Counted from the first letter of the stretch, positions 51,503 to 60,904 are shown. The stretch is DNA of 64,000 nt from CAYJFG01 sp051881695 (GCA_051881695.1 JBJEQJ010000042.1:1-64000), one strand, 5' to 3'. Made by a program: numbers and translations. Notes: generated by a model not told the origin, from the letters alone.

Positions 51503-51660
51503 ATCTTTTTACCCTCCCTTACGCTGCTAAGATTAGTGTAACATTTTAGTGATTGTTATTCAAGAGAAATACTAACATTTTAAACTGCAGAAGTAAAAAG
51601 CAAATAAGAATGAGTACGATATGCAGTTTTTTAGTTCATAGCAATTTTTTTAATATGAGA

Positions 51661-51686
51661 AAACCTCCCCTTATGTTAAGCGGAGG
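51661..51686 (-). terminator. Terminator after birA
   Basis: On minus, CCTCCGCTT / AAGGGGAGG stem followed by TTTTC. The 190 bp between here and the MNT gene start contains nothing else I recognise. Confidence 0.65.
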
Positions 51687-51693
51687 AAATTTC

Positions 51694-52662
51694 TCAATAT
51701 ATCCCCTGAACGGTGACCTCGCCGGAGGTTATTTCAAGGCGTTCGCCGTTTTCACCTGTTACAATAAGCGCGCCGCTTTTTGTAACGTCAGCGGCAGTGC
51801 CCTGCACAGCCTTGCCGCCTCTTGTAACGGTTACCTGCCGCCCCAGCGTTACGCAAAGCGATTTGTACTCTTCAAGAAATTCAGCCGCAGCGTCAGCGGC
51901 AAATTCGTCGGTGTAAAGCTCCAAAAGGTATAAAAGCTCTCTTAACAGCTCGCTTCTGTTTATTTCCTTGCCAAGCTGTAAATATATTGAGGTTGCCTTA
52001 TGTGCTATATCGTCGGGAAAGCTTTTGTTATTTGCATTAATGCCGATGCCGCACACAAGATAATCAACTGCGTCAAGCTCCGCTGCCATTTCCGTAAGTA
52101 TTCCGCATACCTTTTTGTTGTCTATGAGAACATCGTTCGGCCACTTTATTTTAGCGGAAAGTCCCGTCACGTTTGTAACAGCCTTGCATACTGCAAGGCC
52201 TGCGGCAAGCGTAATTCCTGAAACCTCGGCAGGCGATACAGGCAGGCGCAGTAAAACGCTCACCCATATTCCTTCTCCGGGCGGAGAAACCCACGTCCTG
52301 CCGAGCCGACCCTTGCCTATGGTTTGCTCCTCGGCAGTGCATACAAGTCCGTGGGGCGCACCCTGCTTTGCTCTGCGCTTAATCTCTTCATTTGTAGAGT
52401 CCACCTGCTGTAAAGCGATTATTTCGTTTCCGATACGCCTGGTCTTAAGTCCGCTTTTTATTTCGCTCTCGGTTAAAATATCGGGAACGGAAATAAGCTT
52501 ATAGCCTTTGTTTGTAACGGAGTCAATAATGTATCCGTCATTTTTTAGTGAATTAATGCTTTTCCAGATTGCGTTTCTCGATACATTAAGCATTTTTGAC
52601 AGCTGCTGGCCCGAAACATAGTCCCCGCTGTCCTTTAAATATTTTAGAATTTTTGTTTTCAT
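51694..52662 (-). CDS. birA: Biotin-protein ligase / biotin operon repressor BirA
   Basis: 322 aa, bifunctional form: N-terminal winged helix (YVSGQQLSKMLNVSRNAIWK, LKNDGYIIDSVTNKGYKL), catalytic domain with biotinyl-AMP loop TIGKGRLGRTW, KIKWPNDVLI and GIGINAN, and SH3-like C-terminal domain (LIVTGENGERLEIT). Biotinylates carboxyl-carrier proteins and can repress biotin genes. Next to an ECF transporter S component and coaX on the same strand, a common cofactor cluster in Firmicutes. Confidence 0.95.
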   Translation of the reverse strand: MKTKILKYLKDSGDYVSGQQLSKMLNVSRNAIWKSINSLKNDGYIIDSVTNKGYKLISVPDILTESEIKSGLKTRRIGNEIIALQQVDSTNEEIKRRAKQGAPHGLVCTAEEQTIGKGRLGRTWVSPPGEGIWVSVLLRLPVSPAEVSGITLAAGLAVCKAVTNVTGLSAKIKWPNDVLIDNKKVCGILTEMAAELDAVDYLVCGIGINANNKSFPDDIAHKATSIYLQLGKEINRSELLRELLYLLELYTDEFAADAAAEFLEEYKSLCVTLGRQVTVTRGGKAVQGTAADVTKSGALIVTGENGERLEITSGEVTVQGIY

Positions 52663-52678
52663 AAAATCACCGTAAATA

Positions 52679-52704
52679 AGGCGGACGCTGTTTTCCGTCC
52701 GCCT
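52679..52704 (-). terminator. Terminator between the S component and birA
   Basis: AGGCGGACG/CGTCCGCCT perfect 9-bp stem; on minus followed by TTATTT. It lies 9 bp past the S-component stop. Confidence 0.7.
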
Positions 52705-52712
52705 GAAATTTT

Positions 52713-53342
52713 TTATGCTCTGAGCCTTTTAACCGCAACAGACAAAGCCTTTGCTATTGCTGTTCCCAAAACGCAGCTTACAGCAGCCTCTATAATGCCG
52801 TTTATTCCGACGAATAAGGCGACAAAAGCAAAAATGTTTTCTGCACCGAGCGTTGAGCAAAGCTCTCGGATAAAATCGGTATTCCAGAAGAATAGTATAA
52901 TTGAAAGCATAAATAAAATTGTGTTTATTACGGGGCCGCATAAACAGGCTGTAAAATATGACAAAAATTTTGTTTTGTCAACATTTTTAAGAGCCTTGAA
53001 AATCAGTCCGGAGAGAAAACCCATCAATATTCTGGGTGCAAGGCAGGTTATGAATGTAAAAACAGGATTCAAACCTAAAAGAGCTGCTCCGAACGGGCTG
53101 AGCCCAAAGCACTGAACAAAGCTTGTAATGCCAAACACGGCGCCAAGAACAGCTCCGGCGGCAGGTCCTAAAATAACGGCGCCTACAATTACAGGTATCA
53201 TAATAAAGGTTATCTCTAATCCTGCTGTTTTAAGGTAGCCGATGGGGGTAAAAGCCATAAGTATAATTATAGCGGTCAATACGCCCATAAGAACAAGCTT
53301 AAGTGTTTTTTCAGAGCCTGATACACGTTTCTTTTCTGACAT
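52713..53342 (-). CDS. ECF transporter S component (possibly pantothenate)
   Basis: 209 aa with six predicted helices: LMGVLTAIIILMAFTPIGYL, ITFIMIPVIVGAVILGPAAGAVLGAVFGI, and later hydrophobic segments, the pattern of the ECF substrate-binding (S) subunits in the PF12822-type group. It would join shared EcfA/A'/T, not in this window. Position between coaX (pantothenate kinase) and birA suggests a vitamin, pantothenate being likeliest from the kinase. Start ATG 53342 after AAAGGATG. Confidence 0.85.
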   Translation of the reverse strand: MSEKKRVSGSEKTLKLVLMGVLTAIIILMAFTPIGYLKTAGLEITFIMIPVIVGAVILGPAAGAVLGAVFGITSFVQCFGLSPFGAALLGLNPVFTFITCLAPRILMGFLSGLIFKALKNVDKTKFLSYFTACLCGPVINTILFMLSIILFFWNTDFIRELCSTLGAENIFAFVALFVGINGIIEAAVSCVLGTAIAKALSVAVKRLRA

Positions 53343-53485
53343 AATAATAAACATCCTTTCGCTGTTGCTCACTGTGGATGCAACGCAGATTTTTTATATT
53401 ATAAAGTCCTGAACAGGACTTTATTGTCAAATTACAGGTTAATTACGAAAAGAAAAATACTAACAAAAGGGTTAAGGCGAATGTA

Positions 53486-54250
53486 TTACTTGTTTTTTTC
53501 GTATATAATGCGAAGTCCCTCTAATATGAGGTCGTCCCTTAAATCAATTTTTCTGTTGCAGCTTGGTATTACGGTGGAGGCAAGACCTCCTGTTGCAACT
53601 GCATGGCAGGGGGTGTTAAGCTCTTTCTCTATTCTTTCACATACGCCGTCAAGCATTGCTGCCGTACCGATAACGCATCCGCTTTTCATACAGTCCACCG
53701 TATTTTTGCCTATAATACTTGCAGGCGGTTCGGGACTGATATTCGGCAGAAGCGCTGCGCTTGAGGTAAGAGCATTGAGCGAGATTGAAACGCCCGGCAT
53801 AATCATACCGCCCAGCATAGCCCTTTCGTCATCAAGCACGGTAACGGTTGTGGCAGTTCCGAGAGAAAAGATTATACAGGGGCAGGGGTAAAGCTCGGCT
53901 GTTGCCACAGCGCTTGCAACAAGGTCCGAGCCTGTTGCGGCAGGATTGCTCACCTTTATATTAAGTCCGGTTTTGACACCCGGCCCCAAAATAAATGCGT
54001 CAATACCTGTAAGCGTTTTTATTGCGTTTTTTAAATGCTGAGTTATCTGCGGCACTACACAGCTCATAATTGCGCCGTCAATTTTATCTGTCGGTACGCC
54101 GTAAACATCAAAAATGCTGTGAAGCTCAACGGTGTATTCGTCCTTTGTTTTAAATCTGTCGGTAGATAGTCTTGCCTGATAAGCAAGGTTTTTCCCATCA
54201 TATATTCCAAGCTTGATATTAGTGTTTCCAACATCCAAAACTAAAAGCAT
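53486..54250 (-). CDS. coaX: Type III pantothenate kinase
   Basis: 254 aa of the ASKHA superfamily: LLVLDVGNTNIKLGIYDGK (phosphate 1 motif), GPGVKTGLNI, NPAATGSDLVASAV with the catalytic-type Asp, LGTATTVTVLDD (phosphate 2), GGMIMPGVSISLNAL and ATGGLAS (adenosine). Phosphorylates pantothenate in CoA synthesis, requiring a monovalent cation. Start ATG 54250 after AAGGTGG; the frame is open 18 codons further. First gene of the coaX-S component unit. Confidence 0.96.
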   Translation of the reverse strand: MLLVLDVGNTNIKLGIYDGKNLAYQARLSTDRFKTKDEYTVELHSIFDVYGVPTDKIDGAIMSCVVPQITQHLKNAIKTLTGIDAFILGPGVKTGLNIKVSNPAATGSDLVASAVATAELYPCPCIIFSLGTATTVTVLDDERAMLGGMIMPGVSISLNALTSSAALLPNISPEPPASIIGKNTVDCMKSGCVIGTAAMLDGVCERIEKELNTPCHAVATGGLASTVIPSCNRKIDLRDDLILEGLRIIYEKNK

Positions 54251-54477
54251 AAAAGCATACCACCTTCGGGTTTTGATTATATCAGCAAAAGAAGATTGTT
54301 GCAAGAGCTTTAACGAATTTGTTGTTTTTTATGACAGTTTTTGCTTTAAATGAAAAATAGCTGTAAAAAGATGTGATAATATAAATGTGACTGTCAGCGC
54401 ATATTTACAATAAAAGCGGCTGAAATTAATAATTGCTTTATTAGTATTCCTAACGGACAGAAAGGATGAGTATTTTA

Positions 54478-55326
54478 ATGAACAGTGCGGAAAAGCTTGA
54501 GCTTAAAAAGCTTGCCTGCAAGGCAAGAATGGGAGCTGTGGTAGGTACCTATAACGCAAAGTCAGGGCATCCTGGCGGCTCTTTGTCTGCGGCAGATATT
54601 TTTACTTATTTGTATTTTAAGGAAATGAACGTAAATCCCGAAAACCCGAAAGACCCGGACAGAGACCGTTTTGTTCTTTCAAAGGGTCACTGCTGTCCCA
54701 GCCTTTACGCAGTTTTGGCGTTGAAGGGATATTTTGATATGGACGAGCTTAAATCGCTTCGTCACGTTGGCGCAATGCTTCAGGGTCATCCCGATATGAA
54801 GGGAACACCGGGAATAGATATGAGCTCCGGTTCTTTGGGTCAGGGCGTTTCGGCTGCCTGCGGAATGGCAAAGGCGGCAAAGCTTGACAATAAAAGCTAC
54901 AGAGTATACACAATGCTGGGTGACGGCGAATGTGAAGAGGGACAGGTTTGGGAGTCTGCAATGTTTGCCGCACATAATAAGCTTGATAATCTTTGCTATA
55001 TAGTTGACTGCAACGGACTTCAGATTGACGGTCCGGTAGAAGAGGTTGCAGGTATTGAACCGCTTGACAAAAAGTTCGAGGCTTTCGGCTTTGAGGTTAT
55101 TAAAATATGCGGTCACTGCTTTACGCAGATAGAGCAGGCTTTTGAAAAGGCAAAAACAGTAAAGGATAAGCCTACTGTAATAATAGCACAGACAGTAAAG
55201 GGCAAGGGCGTGTCGTTTATGGAAAATCAGGTTGGCTGGCACGGCGTTGCTCCAAACGAGGAACAGTACAAAACTGCAATGGCGGAGCTTGAAAAAACTC
55301 TTGAGGAACTGGAGGCGGCAGAATAA
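54478..55326 (+). CDS. Transketolase, N-terminal subunit
   Basis: 282 aa. Thiamine diphosphate-binding half of a split transketolase: KSGHPGGSLSAADI, DRFVLSKGHCCPSLYAVLA, SSGSLGQGVSAACGMA, and the ThDP/metal motif GDGECEEGQVWE...N. Non-oxidative pentose phosphate pathway. ATG 54478 is chosen, 11 bases after AAAGGA; ATG 54466 touches that site. Its stop overlaps the ATG of the C-terminal subunit (TAATG). Confidence 0.94.
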   Translation: MNSAEKLELKKLACKARMGAVVGTYNAKSGHPGGSLSAADIFTYLYFKEMNVNPENPKDPDRDRFVLSKGHCCPSLYAVLALKGYFDMDELKSLRHVGAMLQGHPDMKGTPGIDMSSGSLGQGVSAACGMAKAAKLDNKSYRVYTMLGDGECEEGQVWESAMFAAHNKLDNLCYIVDCNGLQIDGPVEEVAGIEPLDKKFEAFGFEVIKICGHCFTQIEQAFEKAKTVKDKPTVIIAQTVKGKGVSFMENQVGWHGVAPNEEQYKTAMAELEKTLEELEAAE

Positions 55327-56267
55327 TGGAAATTATCAACAAGGCGACGAGAGAAAGCTTTGGTTTGGCTCTTTGCGAGCTTGCCAAAACAAATAAGGAT
55401 ATAGTTGTACTTGACGCAGATTTGGCGGCGGCTACAAAAACATCTATTTTCCAAAAGCAGTTCCCGGAAAGATTTTTCGACTGCGGTATTGCAGAGGGAA
55501 ATATGATGGGTGTTGCGGCAGGCTTGGCTGCGGCAGGGAAAATTCCGTTTGCTGCTTCCTTTGCAATGTTTGCAACAGGCAGAGCGTACGAGCAGATAAG
55601 AAATTCCATTGCTTACCCTGCTCTTAATGTAAAGATAGCAGGCTCGCACGCAGGTATATCTGTAGGAGAGGACGGAGCAACACACCAGTGCTGTGAGGAT
55701 ATTGCGCTTATGAAAACTCTTCCCGGTATGGTTGTGCTGAACCCGGCTGACCATTATGAAATGACGCAGGCTGTAAAGGCGGCTGTGGAGCATAAGGGTC
55801 CTGTGTATATCCGTTTGGGCAGACTTGCCATAGACAGCTTTAACGACCCCGAAACATATAAGTTTGAGCTTGGCAAGGGCATTACTCTGCATGAGGGCAG
55901 CGACATTACGGTTATAGCCACAGGTCTTGTAGTAAACGAGGCATTAAAGGCAGTAAGAGAGCTTGAGGCAGAGGGTATAAGCGCAAGACTTATAAATATC
56001 CACACAATTAAGCCGATTGACAAGGATATAATAATAAAGGCGGCTAAGGAAACAGGCAGAATAGTAACCGTTGAGGAGCACAGCGTAATAGGCGGCTTGG
56101 GCGACAGCGTTTGCGCCGTTACAGCAGAGCATTATCCCGTTCAGGTTACAAAAATCGGAGTAAACGACTGCTTCGGATATTCAGGTCCTGCAAAGGAGCT
56201 TTTGGCTCGCTTCGGTCTTTGCAAGGATAATATTGCAAAGGTTGTTTCTGATATTGTAAAAAAATAA
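55326..56267 (+). CDS. Transketolase, C-terminal subunit
   Basis: 313 aa: pyrimidine-binding domain (VVLDADLAAATKTSIFQKQF, RFFDCGIAEGNMMGVAAGLA with the cofactor-activating Glu, HAGISVGEDGATHQCCEDI) and the transketolase C-terminal domain (VIATGLVVNEALKAV, VEEHSVIGGLGDSV). Forms the active enzyme with the overlapping N-terminal subunit. Followed by a GC-rich terminator. Confidence 0.94.
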   Translation: MEIINKATRESFGLALCELAKTNKDIVVLDADLAAATKTSIFQKQFPERFFDCGIAEGNMMGVAAGLAAAGKIPFAASFAMFATGRAYEQIRNSIAYPALNVKIAGSHAGISVGEDGATHQCCEDIALMKTLPGMVVLNPADHYEMTQAVKAAVEHKGPVYIRLGRLAIDSFNDPETYKFELGKGITLHEGSDITVIATGLVVNEALKAVRELEAEGISARLINIHTIKPIDKDIIIKAAKETGRIVTVEEHSVIGGLGDSVCAVTAEHYPVQVTKIGVNDCFGYSGPAKELLARFGLCKDNIAKVVSDIVKK

Positions 56268-56289
56268 ATTGTAATATATGGCAAAGCAC

Positions 56290-56316
56290 AGCCGCGGGAA
56301 GCACTCGCGGCTTTTG
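56290..56316 (+). terminator. Terminator after the transketolase genes
   Basis: AGCCGCG / CGCGGCT stem with 9-base loop followed by TTTT. Confidence 0.7.
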
Positions 56317-56351
56317 CATTTGGACTTTCTGAAATCGGGAGTGAAGATAAA

Positions 56352-57110
56352 ATGACAAGTGTCGGAGAAATCTACGATTTTATAGACGAGCTTGCACCGT
56401 TTGACACGGTTATGAGCTTTGATAATTGCGGCGTATTAATCGGCGGCAGGCAGCAGACTGTTAACAGAGCAATAGTAACGCTTGATATTACGCCGGAGGT
56501 TATAAACGAAGCGCAGGAAAAAGGCGCAGAATTAATAATAAGCCATCACCCTGTTATATTCAGCGGACTTAAAAGCATAAAGCTTAACAGTGTGCCGGCA
56601 CTTCTGGTAAAAAGCGGTATTTGTGCTTTGGCGGCTCATACTAATTTGGATATTGCCGAAAAGGGAGTAAATTTTCAGCTTGCAAGCGCACTTGAATTAA
56701 ATGAAATACGCTTTGCCGACATACCGGAAAGCTGTATTTCCACAGGCACGCTGACAAAAGAGATGTGCACAAGAGAATTTGCTATGTTTGTAAAGGAGAA
56801 GCTTAATTGTAAGGGACTGCGCTTTACTGAAATTGACAAAAAAATAAAAACAGTGGCTGTAGCGTGCGGCGCAGGCGGCGACAGCGTAAGGCTTTTAAAG
56901 GCTGTAAATGCCGACGCACTTGTAACGGGAGAGATAAAGCACAGCTATATAATTGAAGCAAACAGTATGAATATTCCGATATTCGACGCAGGACATTTTA
57001 AAACGGAAAATGTTATAATACCTGTGCTTACAAGGATGCTTAATGACAGATTTCCGGATACCGAATTTTCAGAAAGTGTAACCTTTACGGACAAAATTGA
57101 ATATCTATAG
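56352..57110 (+). CDS. Nif3-like dinuclear metal center protein
   Basis: 252-aa NIF3/DUF34 protein (YqfO-like, short form without the inserted domain). Metal-ligand segments: ELIISHHPVIFSGLK (two His), ALAAHTNLDIAEKGVN (His and Asp), and C-terminal FDAGHFKTENVII (His and Glu). Forms hexameric toroids in characterised members; often annotated as GTP cyclohydrolase 1 type 2, without firm basis. GGGAGTGAA precedes the ATG. Confidence 0.9.
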   Translation: MTSVGEIYDFIDELAPFDTVMSFDNCGVLIGGRQQTVNRAIVTLDITPEVINEAQEKGAELIISHHPVIFSGLKSIKLNSVPALLVKSGICALAAHTNLDIAEKGVNFQLASALELNEIRFADIPESCISTGTLTKEMCTREFAMFVKEKLNCKGLRFTEIDKKIKTVAVACGAGGDSVRLLKAVNADALVTGEIKHSYIIEANSMNIPIFDAGHFKTENVIIPVLTRMLNDRFPDTEFSESVTFTDKIEYL

Positions 57111-57193
57111 TATGAAAGAGAAATTGTATAAGAGGTATTTGCCGAAAATTTGCTGAAATTTCCTTAAAATATGCCAAGAAAACTGTTTTTTTA

Positions 57194-57222
57194 TTGACTT
57201 AAATATGACTAAATATTATAAT
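57194..57222 (+). promoter_or_regulatory. Promoter of serC-serA
   Basis: TTGACT (57194-57199), 17 bp, TATAAT (57217-57222). A small palindrome CAGGCG ATA CGCCTG (57242-57256) lies in the leader before the serC ribosome binding site. Confidence 0.75.
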
Positions 57223-57280
57223 TAAAGCGTTGACATTTTTTCAGGCGATACGCCTGTGAATAAGAAAGGATATGTTACTA

Positions 57281-58369
57281 ATGAGCAGAGTTTATAATTT
57301 TTCGGCAGGTCCGTCAGTATTGCCGGAGTCTGTGCTGAAAAAAGCAGCAGCTGAAATGCTGGATTACGAGGGCAGCGGTCAGTCAGTAATGGAAATGTCC
57401 CATCGTTCCAAGGTTTACGATTCAATTATAAAAGGAGCAGAAGCCTTATTAAGAGAAGTAATGAATATTCCCGATAATTACAAGGTGCTTTTCTTACAGG
57501 GCGGCGCTTCCACACAGTTTGCAATGGTACCGCTTAACCTTATGACAAAAAGCGGCAAGGCAGATTATGTAATTACAGGTCAGTGGGCTAAAAAGGCATA
57601 TAAAGAGGCTTCTCGTTACGGCAAAACCAATGTAGTAGCTTCTTCAGAGGACAAAACCTTTTCATACATACCGAAGCTTGACCCCGACACCTTTACAAAG
57701 GATGCGGACTACTTCCATATTTGTATGAACAACACAATTTACGGAACAGTTTACCACGAGCTTCCTGATACAGGCGATGTTCCGCTTGTAGCAGATATTT
57801 CTTCCTGTATTTTGTCAAAGCCGATTGATGTTTCAAAGTTCGGTGTACTTTATGCAGGCGCACAGAAGAATATGGCACCGGCAGGACTTACTGTTGCAAT
57901 AGTTCGCGAGGATTTAATAGGCAACGCTATGGATATTACTCCTACAATGCTCAATTATCAGACTCACGCAGACAACGGCTCAATGTTTAATACTCCTCCG
58001 TGCTATACAATCTATATTGCAAAGCTTGTTCTTGAGTGGATTAAAAACGACATTGGCGGACTTGAGAAAATGCAGGAGATAAACGAAAAGAAGGCGGCTT
58101 TATTATACGACTTCCTCGACAGCTCCGATATGTTTAAGGGAACAGTTGTTAAAGAGGACCGTTCGCTTATGAATGTTCCGTTTGTAACCGGTGTTGACGA
58201 GCTTGACGCTAAGTTTGTAAAGGAAGCTACGGAAAACGGCTTTGTAAATATTAAGGGTCACCGCACAGTTGGCGGTATGCGTGCTTCTATTTACAATGCA
58301 ATGCCTATCGAGGGCGTTGAGGCTTTGGTTAAATTTATGGCAGAGTTTGAAAAGGCGAATTTAAAATAA
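57281..58369 (+). CDS. serC: Phosphoserine aminotransferase
   Basis: 362-aa PLP enzyme of class V aminotransferases: SRVYNFSAGPSVLPESVL N-terminus, VLFLQGGASTQFAMVPLNL, ITGQWAKKA, DISSCILSKPIDV and YAGAQKNMAPAGL with the PLP-binding Lys. Converts 3-phosphohydroxypyruvate to phosphoserine. Start ATG 57281 after AAAGGATAT; ATG 57272 is too close to that site. serA follows after 20 bp. Confidence 0.96.
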   Translation: MSRVYNFSAGPSVLPESVLKKAAAEMLDYEGSGQSVMEMSHRSKVYDSIIKGAEALLREVMNIPDNYKVLFLQGGASTQFAMVPLNLMTKSGKADYVITGQWAKKAYKEASRYGKTNVVASSEDKTFSYIPKLDPDTFTKDADYFHICMNNTIYGTVYHELPDTGDVPLVADISSCILSKPIDVSKFGVLYAGAQKNMAPAGLTVAIVREDLIGNAMDITPTMLNYQTHADNGSMFNTPPCYTIYIAKLVLEWIKNDIGGLEKMQEINEKKAALLYDFLDSSDMFKGTVVKEDRSLMNVPFVTGVDELDAKFVKEATENGFVNIKGHRTVGGMRASIYNAMPIEGVEALVKFMAEFEKANLK

Positions 58370-58389
58370 AATAAAAAGGGATGGTACAA

Positions 58390-59547
58390 ATGTACAATAT
58401 TCTTACACTTAATAAAATTTCACAGACAGGTCTTTCAAGACTTGGCGGTGATTATAACTGTGCAGATGATGTGAAAAATCCGGATGCAATTATGGTAAGA
58501 AGCGCAGCTATGCACGAGATGGAATTTGACGCAAACACTATTGCTATTGCAAGAGCAGGTGCAGGCGTTAATAATATTCCGCTTGACAAATGCAGTGAGC
58601 AGGGCATTGTTGTTTTCAACACTCCCGGAGCTAATGCAAATGCAGTTAAAGAGCTTGTTATTGCAGGCTTGCTTTTAAGCTCAAGAAAAATTACAGACGG
58701 TATTGAATGGGCAAAAACCTTAAAGGGCAACGGCGACCAGGTTGGAAAAATGGTAGAAAAGGGCAAAAGTGCCTTTGCAGGCCCCGAAATTAAGGGTAAA
58801 AAGCTTGGCGTTATCGGCTTGGGCGCAATTGGCGTGCTTGTTGCAAATGCGGCAATAGCTCTTGGTATGGACGTTATGGGCTACGACCCGTATCTGTCTG
58901 TTGACGGTGCATGGCAGCTTTCAAGATCTGTTGAGCACGTTACATCACTCGACCCGATTTTTACACAGTGCGATTATATTACCGTTCACGTTCCGCTTAC
59001 TCCCGACACAAAGGAGATAATAAGCGCAGACAGCATTGCAAAGATGAAGGACGGCGTCAGAATTCTTAATTTCTCAAGAGCTGATTTAGTTAATTCCGAC
59101 GACATAGTAAAGGCTTTAAAGGACGGCAAGGTAAGCTCATACGTTACCGACTTTGCAACAGATACAGTTTTGTGCGAGCCGGGCGTAATTGCTCTTCCTC
59201 ATTTAGGTGCCTCTACTCCCGAAAGCGAAGAGAACTGTGCCAAAATGGCGGCAGACGAGATTAAGGATTACCTTGAAAACGGCAACATTAAAAACAGTGT
59301 AAACTTCCCGGCCGTAAGTATGCCGAGAACAGGCGATGTAAGATACTGTGTTCTGCACAAGAATACACCTAATGTTTTACAAAAGCTTCTTGCTATAATA
59401 AGCGAAAGCGGCGCAAATGTTGAGAATATGGAAAATAAGTCAAGAAAGGACAACGCATACACAATTGTAGATGCAACAAACGCTTCAAAGGACCTTTCAG
59501 ACAAGCTTTCACAGGTTTCCGATGTTTTAAGAGTAAGAGTAATTTGA
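58390..59547 (+). CDS. serA: D-3-phosphoglycerate dehydrogenase
   Basis: 385 aa. First enzyme of serine synthesis. NAD-binding domain with LGVIGLGAIGVLVANAAIAL, substrate-binding domain with catalytic Arg (LNFSRADLVN), Glu and His (EPGVIALPHLGAST), and a C-terminal ACT domain (RYCVLHKNTPNVLQKLLAII) that usually mediates serine feedback. It lacks the extra ASB domain of long forms. Start ATG 58390 after AAAGGGATGG. In one operon with serC; terminator follows. Confidence 0.96.
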   Translation: MYNILTLNKISQTGLSRLGGDYNCADDVKNPDAIMVRSAAMHEMEFDANTIAIARAGAGVNNIPLDKCSEQGIVVFNTPGANANAVKELVIAGLLLSSRKITDGIEWAKTLKGNGDQVGKMVEKGKSAFAGPEIKGKKLGVIGLGAIGVLVANAAIALGMDVMGYDPYLSVDGAWQLSRSVEHVTSLDPIFTQCDYITVHVPLTPDTKEIISADSIAKMKDGVRILNFSRADLVNSDDIVKALKDGKVSSYVTDFATDTVLCEPGVIALPHLGASTPESEENCAKMAADEIKDYLENGNIKNSVNFPAVSMPRTGDVRYCVLHKNTPNVLQKLLAIISESGANVENMENKSRKDNAYTIVDATNASKDLSDKLSQVSDVLRVRVI

Positions 59548-59606
59548 TTTGCACAAATGCATATTTGTAATACAAATATCGGACTAATCTGATTAACAAT
59601 AAATCG

Positions 59607-59652
59607 GGGCAGAGTCACAAAGCGGTTTTTCGCTTGTGCCTCTGCCCGTTTT
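59607..59652 (+). terminator. Terminator after serC-serA
   Basis: GGGCAGAG / CTCTGCCC with inner ACAAGCG pairing and TTTT. Confidence 0.8.
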
Positions 59653-59679
59653 AGTTGTAGCTTATGGAAGCTGAGATTT

Positions 59680-60441
59680 TTAGTTTTTCACCCCGGTTAA
59701 ATCCTTTATAATTTCTCCGGCAATAATTAGTCCCGCAACAGACGGAACAAAGGCGGTACTGCCGGGTACTTGTCTGCGCCGGGTGCATTTTCGTGCAGTA
59801 TCGGGAGGACATATGCAGTTGGTACGGCAGCTTATTGCCATATCGTCAATCGGCGCCATTGGTTTTTCCTTTGAGTATACAACCTTTAGCTTTTTAATCC
59901 CTCTGCGTCTGAGTTCGTAGCGCATTACTCTTGCCAGGGGACAGACAGAGGTGTTATATATGTCATCTACAATAAACGCAGTAGGGTCAAGCTTGTTGCC
60001 TGCGCCCATAGAGCTTATAATCGGCGTGCCGCTTTCCTGCGCTTTTAATACAAGCTCAAGCTTGCCTGAAACGGTGTCTATTGCATCTACAATATAATCA
60101 TACTGCGAAAAATCAAATTGCCCCGAGGTTTCCGGTGTGTAAAACATTTTATGTGTGACAACTTTAACATCGGGGTTAATTTCTGCAATGCGTTCGGCTG
60201 CAACATCAACCTTGTATTTGCCCACAGTTTTTCTTGTGGCGTAAATCTGTCGGTTAATATTAGTAAGGCATACCTTGTCGTCGTCAATTAAATCTACTGC
60301 ACCTATGCCGCTGCGTACTAATGCCTCAACAGTATATCCGCCGACTCCGCCTATTCCAAAAACGGCAACTCTTGAAGAGGAAAGCCTGTCCATTGCTGCT
60401 TTTCCCAAAAGCAGCTCTGTTCTTGAAAACTGGTTTAACAT
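59680..60441 (-). CDS. tcdA: tRNA threonylcarbamoyladenosine dehydratase (ThiF/E1-like)
   Basis: 253 aa of the E1-like ThiF superfamily: FSRTELLLGKAAMDRLSSSRVAVFGIGGVGGYTVEAL (nucleotide-binding glycine motif), DLIDDDKVCLTNINRQIYA, YIVDAIDTVSGKLEL, and a Cys-rich region CRTNCICPPDTARKC. Converts t6A37 to cyclic ct6A37 in ANN-decoding tRNAs. Start ATG 60441 after GGGAGGC. Single gene on minus. Other ThiF-like roles are possible but the TcdA fit is good. Confidence 0.88.
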   Translation of the reverse strand: MLNQFSRTELLLGKAAMDRLSSSRVAVFGIGGVGGYTVEALVRSGIGAVDLIDDDKVCLTNINRQIYATRKTVGKYKVDVAAERIAEINPDVKVVTHKMFYTPETSGQFDFSQYDYIVDAIDTVSGKLELVLKAQESGTPIISSMGAGNKLDPTAFIVDDIYNTSVCPLARVMRYELRRRGIKKLKVVYSKEKPMAPIDDMAISCRTNCICPPDTARKCTRRRQVPGSTAFVPSVAGLIIAGEIIKDLTGVKN

Positions 60442-60537
60442 TTTTCTGCCTCCCAAAGACTAATATTTTTATTTTACAAAAGCCCCGTTAGAGGGCGTTA
60501 TAACGAATTTGAAATTACAGGGGTGAAAGTAGGATAA

Positions 60538-60573
60538 GAAAAAGACAGTAGCTTTAAAGTTACTGTCTTTTTC
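60538..60573 (-). terminator. Terminator after tRNA-Arg
   Basis: AAAAAGACAGTA / TACTGTCTTTTT stem immediately past the tRNA CCA end. Confidence 0.8.
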
Positions 60574-60650
60574 TGGCGTGCTTGGAGGGACTCGAACCCC
60601 CGACCTACTGGTTCGTAGCCAGTCACTCTATCCAGCTGAGCTACAAGCAC
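60574..60650 (-). tRNA. tRNA-Arg (ACG)
   Basis: Minus-strand cloverleaf of 77 nt: acceptor GTGCTTG/CAAGCAC, D arm GCTCAGCTGGATAGAGT region, anticodon stem CTGGC/GCCAG-type pairing with anticodon ACG (wobble A normally becomes inosine), T arm GGGGGTTCGAGTCCCTC, CCA encoded at 60574-60576. Confidence 0.94.
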
Positions 60651-60668
60651 ATTTATAACTGCTAAAGT

Positions 60669-60697
60669 ATATTACCATATTCACAGTAAAAAAGCAA
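60669..60697 (-). promoter_or_regulatory. Promoter of tRNA-Arg
   Basis: On minus, TTGCTT (60692-60697), 17 bp, TAATAT (60669-60674), about 19 bp from the mature 5' end. Confidence 0.5.
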
Positions 60698-60737
60698 GTC
60701 TATTTTTGCATTTTAATGAAAAATTTTTTATGAAAAC

Positions 60738-60766
60738 TTGACAGGGCGATTTAAATAAGCTATAAT
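60738..60766 (+). promoter_or_regulatory. Consensus promoter upstream of the tRNA-Pro copies
   Basis: TTGACA (60738-60743), 17 bp, TATAAT (60761-60766), perfect boxes, 58 bp before the partial tRNA-Pro copy. Confidence 0.85.
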
Positions 60767-60823
60767 AATATAGCTGTGTTCACAAAGGATAAACATAAAT
60801 TTTTTTTGCATTTAAAAATATTT

Positions 60824-60875
60824 CGGGATGTAGCGCAGTTTGGTAGCGCGCTTGCTTTGGGAGCAAGATGCCGCA
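60824..60875 (+). pseudogene. 5' part of tRNA-Pro (52 nt), exact copy
   Basis: Identical to nucleotides 1-52 of the complete tRNA-Pro at 61001: 5' acceptor strand, D arm and anticodon arm with anticodon TGG, then sequence diverges at 60876, so the T arm and 3' acceptor strand are missing. It occupies the normal place behind the promoter. Confidence 0.92.
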
Positions 60876-60904
60876 CCCGTAGGGCAGGCTTGGGACGACG
60901 GCGT